From: Geothermobacter sp964501815
Lineage (GTDB): Bacteria; Desulfobacterota; Desulfuromonadia; Desulfuromonadales; Geothermobacteraceae
Assembly: GCA_964501815.1 (NCBI GenBank)
Contig: CAZCUR010000101.1
Span: forward strand, 1-7,203
Reading direction: 5' to 3'
DNA length: 7,203 bases
The notes below the pieces were generated by a model. The model was not told the origin of the DNA. It saw only the letters and a program-made list of their open reading frames with translations, and made no database searches. Positions 6,436-7,203 of the stretch are shown here, piece by piece. The first letter of the stretch is position 1. Each line of letters opens with the position of its first letter. Both the position numbers and the translations under genes were made by a program.

Positions 6436-7128
6436 ATGGATTGGCACGTTTTGCAATTGGTGCTCTGGCTCATCGCCGGCATCGTCTCGTTCTATTTCAG
6501 TTTCGGCAACGCCCGTGTCTGGACCAGTATTGCCGTCGGTTTCGGCCTGATCGTTATCGGCGAGCTTCTCCCCCAGGCCATTCCCTACCTGCCCGGGGTC
6601 GGTGTGCCGCGCATCGAAGCGATGAGCTACATCGTCGGAACCATCTCCATCCTGGTGATGAGCCACGGATTCCAGGAATACTACGTCTTCTCCCGCACCC
6701 TGGAATTCGAAGGCAACAAGGGGATGGTCTATCTGGCCACCCTGGGAGTCATCATCGCCTCAGCCGTCTTCGTCTTCATCAACCCTCTGCCCGACCGGCG
6801 CACCCTTGACGTTATCCGCGTGGTGGAGAATACCAGCTGGGTCTTTCTGTCGCTGATCAATATCGACCTGATCCGGAAAATCTACGCCAACGTCAAGGAC
6901 AGCCCCATCAGCAAGGGCTTTTTGGCCTTTATGGTCGTTTTCCTGTTCATTTTCCTCTGGCGCGGCTCGGAACTGTACATCCAGGTCTACCACTTCACCG
7001 ATCCGGAGGTCGGCATCGCCTATCCTTTCCGTTTCCAGCTGTCGCAGATCTGCAACGAGGTGGGGAACTTTCTTGCCAGCTTCACCGTGGGGGGGACGTT
7101 TATCTATCTGGCCAGGCTGCTCCGCTGA
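6436..7128 (+). CDS. Multi-pass membrane protein of unknown function, about seven hydrophobic segments
   Basis: 230-residue integral membrane protein that I do not recognise. Hydrophobic segments lie at about 5-23, 28-50, 62-84, 98-117, 128-148 (less certain), 162-184 and 206-228, with short loops, giving six or seven crossings. Charged or polar residues fall in or at the edges of the segments: E43, H77, E81, N132, N142, W175-R176 with E179, and N207-E208. The short loops include a basic stretch (RKIYANVKD, 147-155) that would be cytoplasmic by the positive-inside rule. No catalytic, heme-binding CxxCH or transporter signature is seen. ATG at 6436 has a perfect AGGAGG about 7 nt upstream. It is 42 bp after the DUF4388-like gene with no terminator between, so the pair is probably one transcript, and a membrane sensor with a soluble partner is a reasonable inference. 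The compact seven-segment layout resembles small 7TM sensory or carotenoid/rhodopsin-like folds only in topology; there is no lysine in the last helix. Confidence 0.75.
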   Translation: MDWHVLQLVLWLIAGIVSFYFSFGNARVWTSIAVGFGLIVIGELLPQAIPYLPGVGVPRIEAMSYIVGTISILVMSHGFQEYYVFSRTLEFEGNKGMVYLATLGVIIASAVFVFINPLPDRRTLDVIRVVENTSWVFLSLINIDLIRKIYANVKDSPISKGFLAFMVVFLFIFLWRGSELYIQVYHFTDPEVGIAYPFRFQLSQICNEVGNFLASFTVGGTFIYLARLLR

Positions 7129-7131
7129 CAG

Positions 7132-7203
7132 GGCGCAAGGCGGCCGATACGCACGCATCTGCTGCGTTACGCTCCGTCTTCAGTCCTCGACGTAGCCTCC
7201 GGC
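7132..7203 (+). repeat. Start of an intergenic repeat-like palindromic element, cut by window edge
   Basis: Three bases after the last stop codon begins a stretch rich in short inverted words: GGCGCAAGGCGGCC, ACGCA-TCTGC-TGCGT (7153-7167, a 5-bp stem) and CGTC...GACG around 7174-7192. No reading frame with coding character continues here. It resembles dispersed intergenic repeats that I recall from deltaproteobacterial genomes, in which CGCATCTGCTGCGTTACGCTC-like text recurs. It shares GGCGCAA...GCATCTG with the element at 5279. Its matching half would lie outside the window, so extent and function cannot be judged. Confidence 0.4.

Noticed and set aside
6436..7128. Microbial rhodopsin-like photoreceptor
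   Set aside because: About seven segments are present, but the last segments (206-228) contain no lysine for a retinal Schiff base and the third lacks the usual Asp pattern.
7129..7203. tRNA or small RNA gene at the right edge
   Set aside because: Short stems are present, but there is no cloverleaf, no T-loop GTTCGA-type box and no CCA end in the visible part.

Overview
The window is about 7.2 kb of dense, GC-rich bacterial DNA. It holds five protein genes, one of them cut by the left edge, and no RNA gene, insertion sequence or CRISPR array that I can see. The gene families and codon use fit a deltaproteobacterial genome of the Desulfuromonadales type (Geobacter/Pelobacter/Desulfuromonas relatives). 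That placement is an inference from family resemblance, not from a marker gene.

Left part (1-2047): a ribonuclease E/G gene reads leftward from 1835 and runs off the window inside its charged, disordered C-terminal tail. It is divided from the rightward genes by a 212-bp divergent intergenic region. That region carries an extended -10 element for each direction and a GC-rich leader on the rne side.

Middle part (2048-5277): a rightward two-gene operon. The first gene encodes a complete ABC-F ATPase (two ABC cassettes, a helical linker and a C-terminal coiled coil), the class that works on ribosomes rather than in membranes. Eleven bases after its stop, behind a strong Shine-Dalgarno sequence, comes a ParA/MinD-type ATPase with an unusual C-terminal extension containing a Cys/His cluster. 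No ParB, MinE or flagellar partner gene is visible nearby.

Right part (5278-7203): a 159-bp gap rich in inverted repeats and probably holding a terminator and a new promoter leads into a second rightward pair. The first gene encodes a soluble protein with two tandem DUF4388/PATAN-like domains, a coiled coil and a helical tail. The second encodes an unrecognised membrane protein with about seven hydrophobic segments and several charged residues inside them. They are 42 bp apart with no terminator between, which suggests a linked sensory or regulatory module. The last ~70 bases begin an intergenic repeat-like element that continues beyond the window.

The RNase and the ABC-F factor are housekeeping RNA and translation proteins. 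The least understood parts are the orphan ParA-like ATPase with its Cys/His extension and the DUF4388-like/membrane-protein pair.
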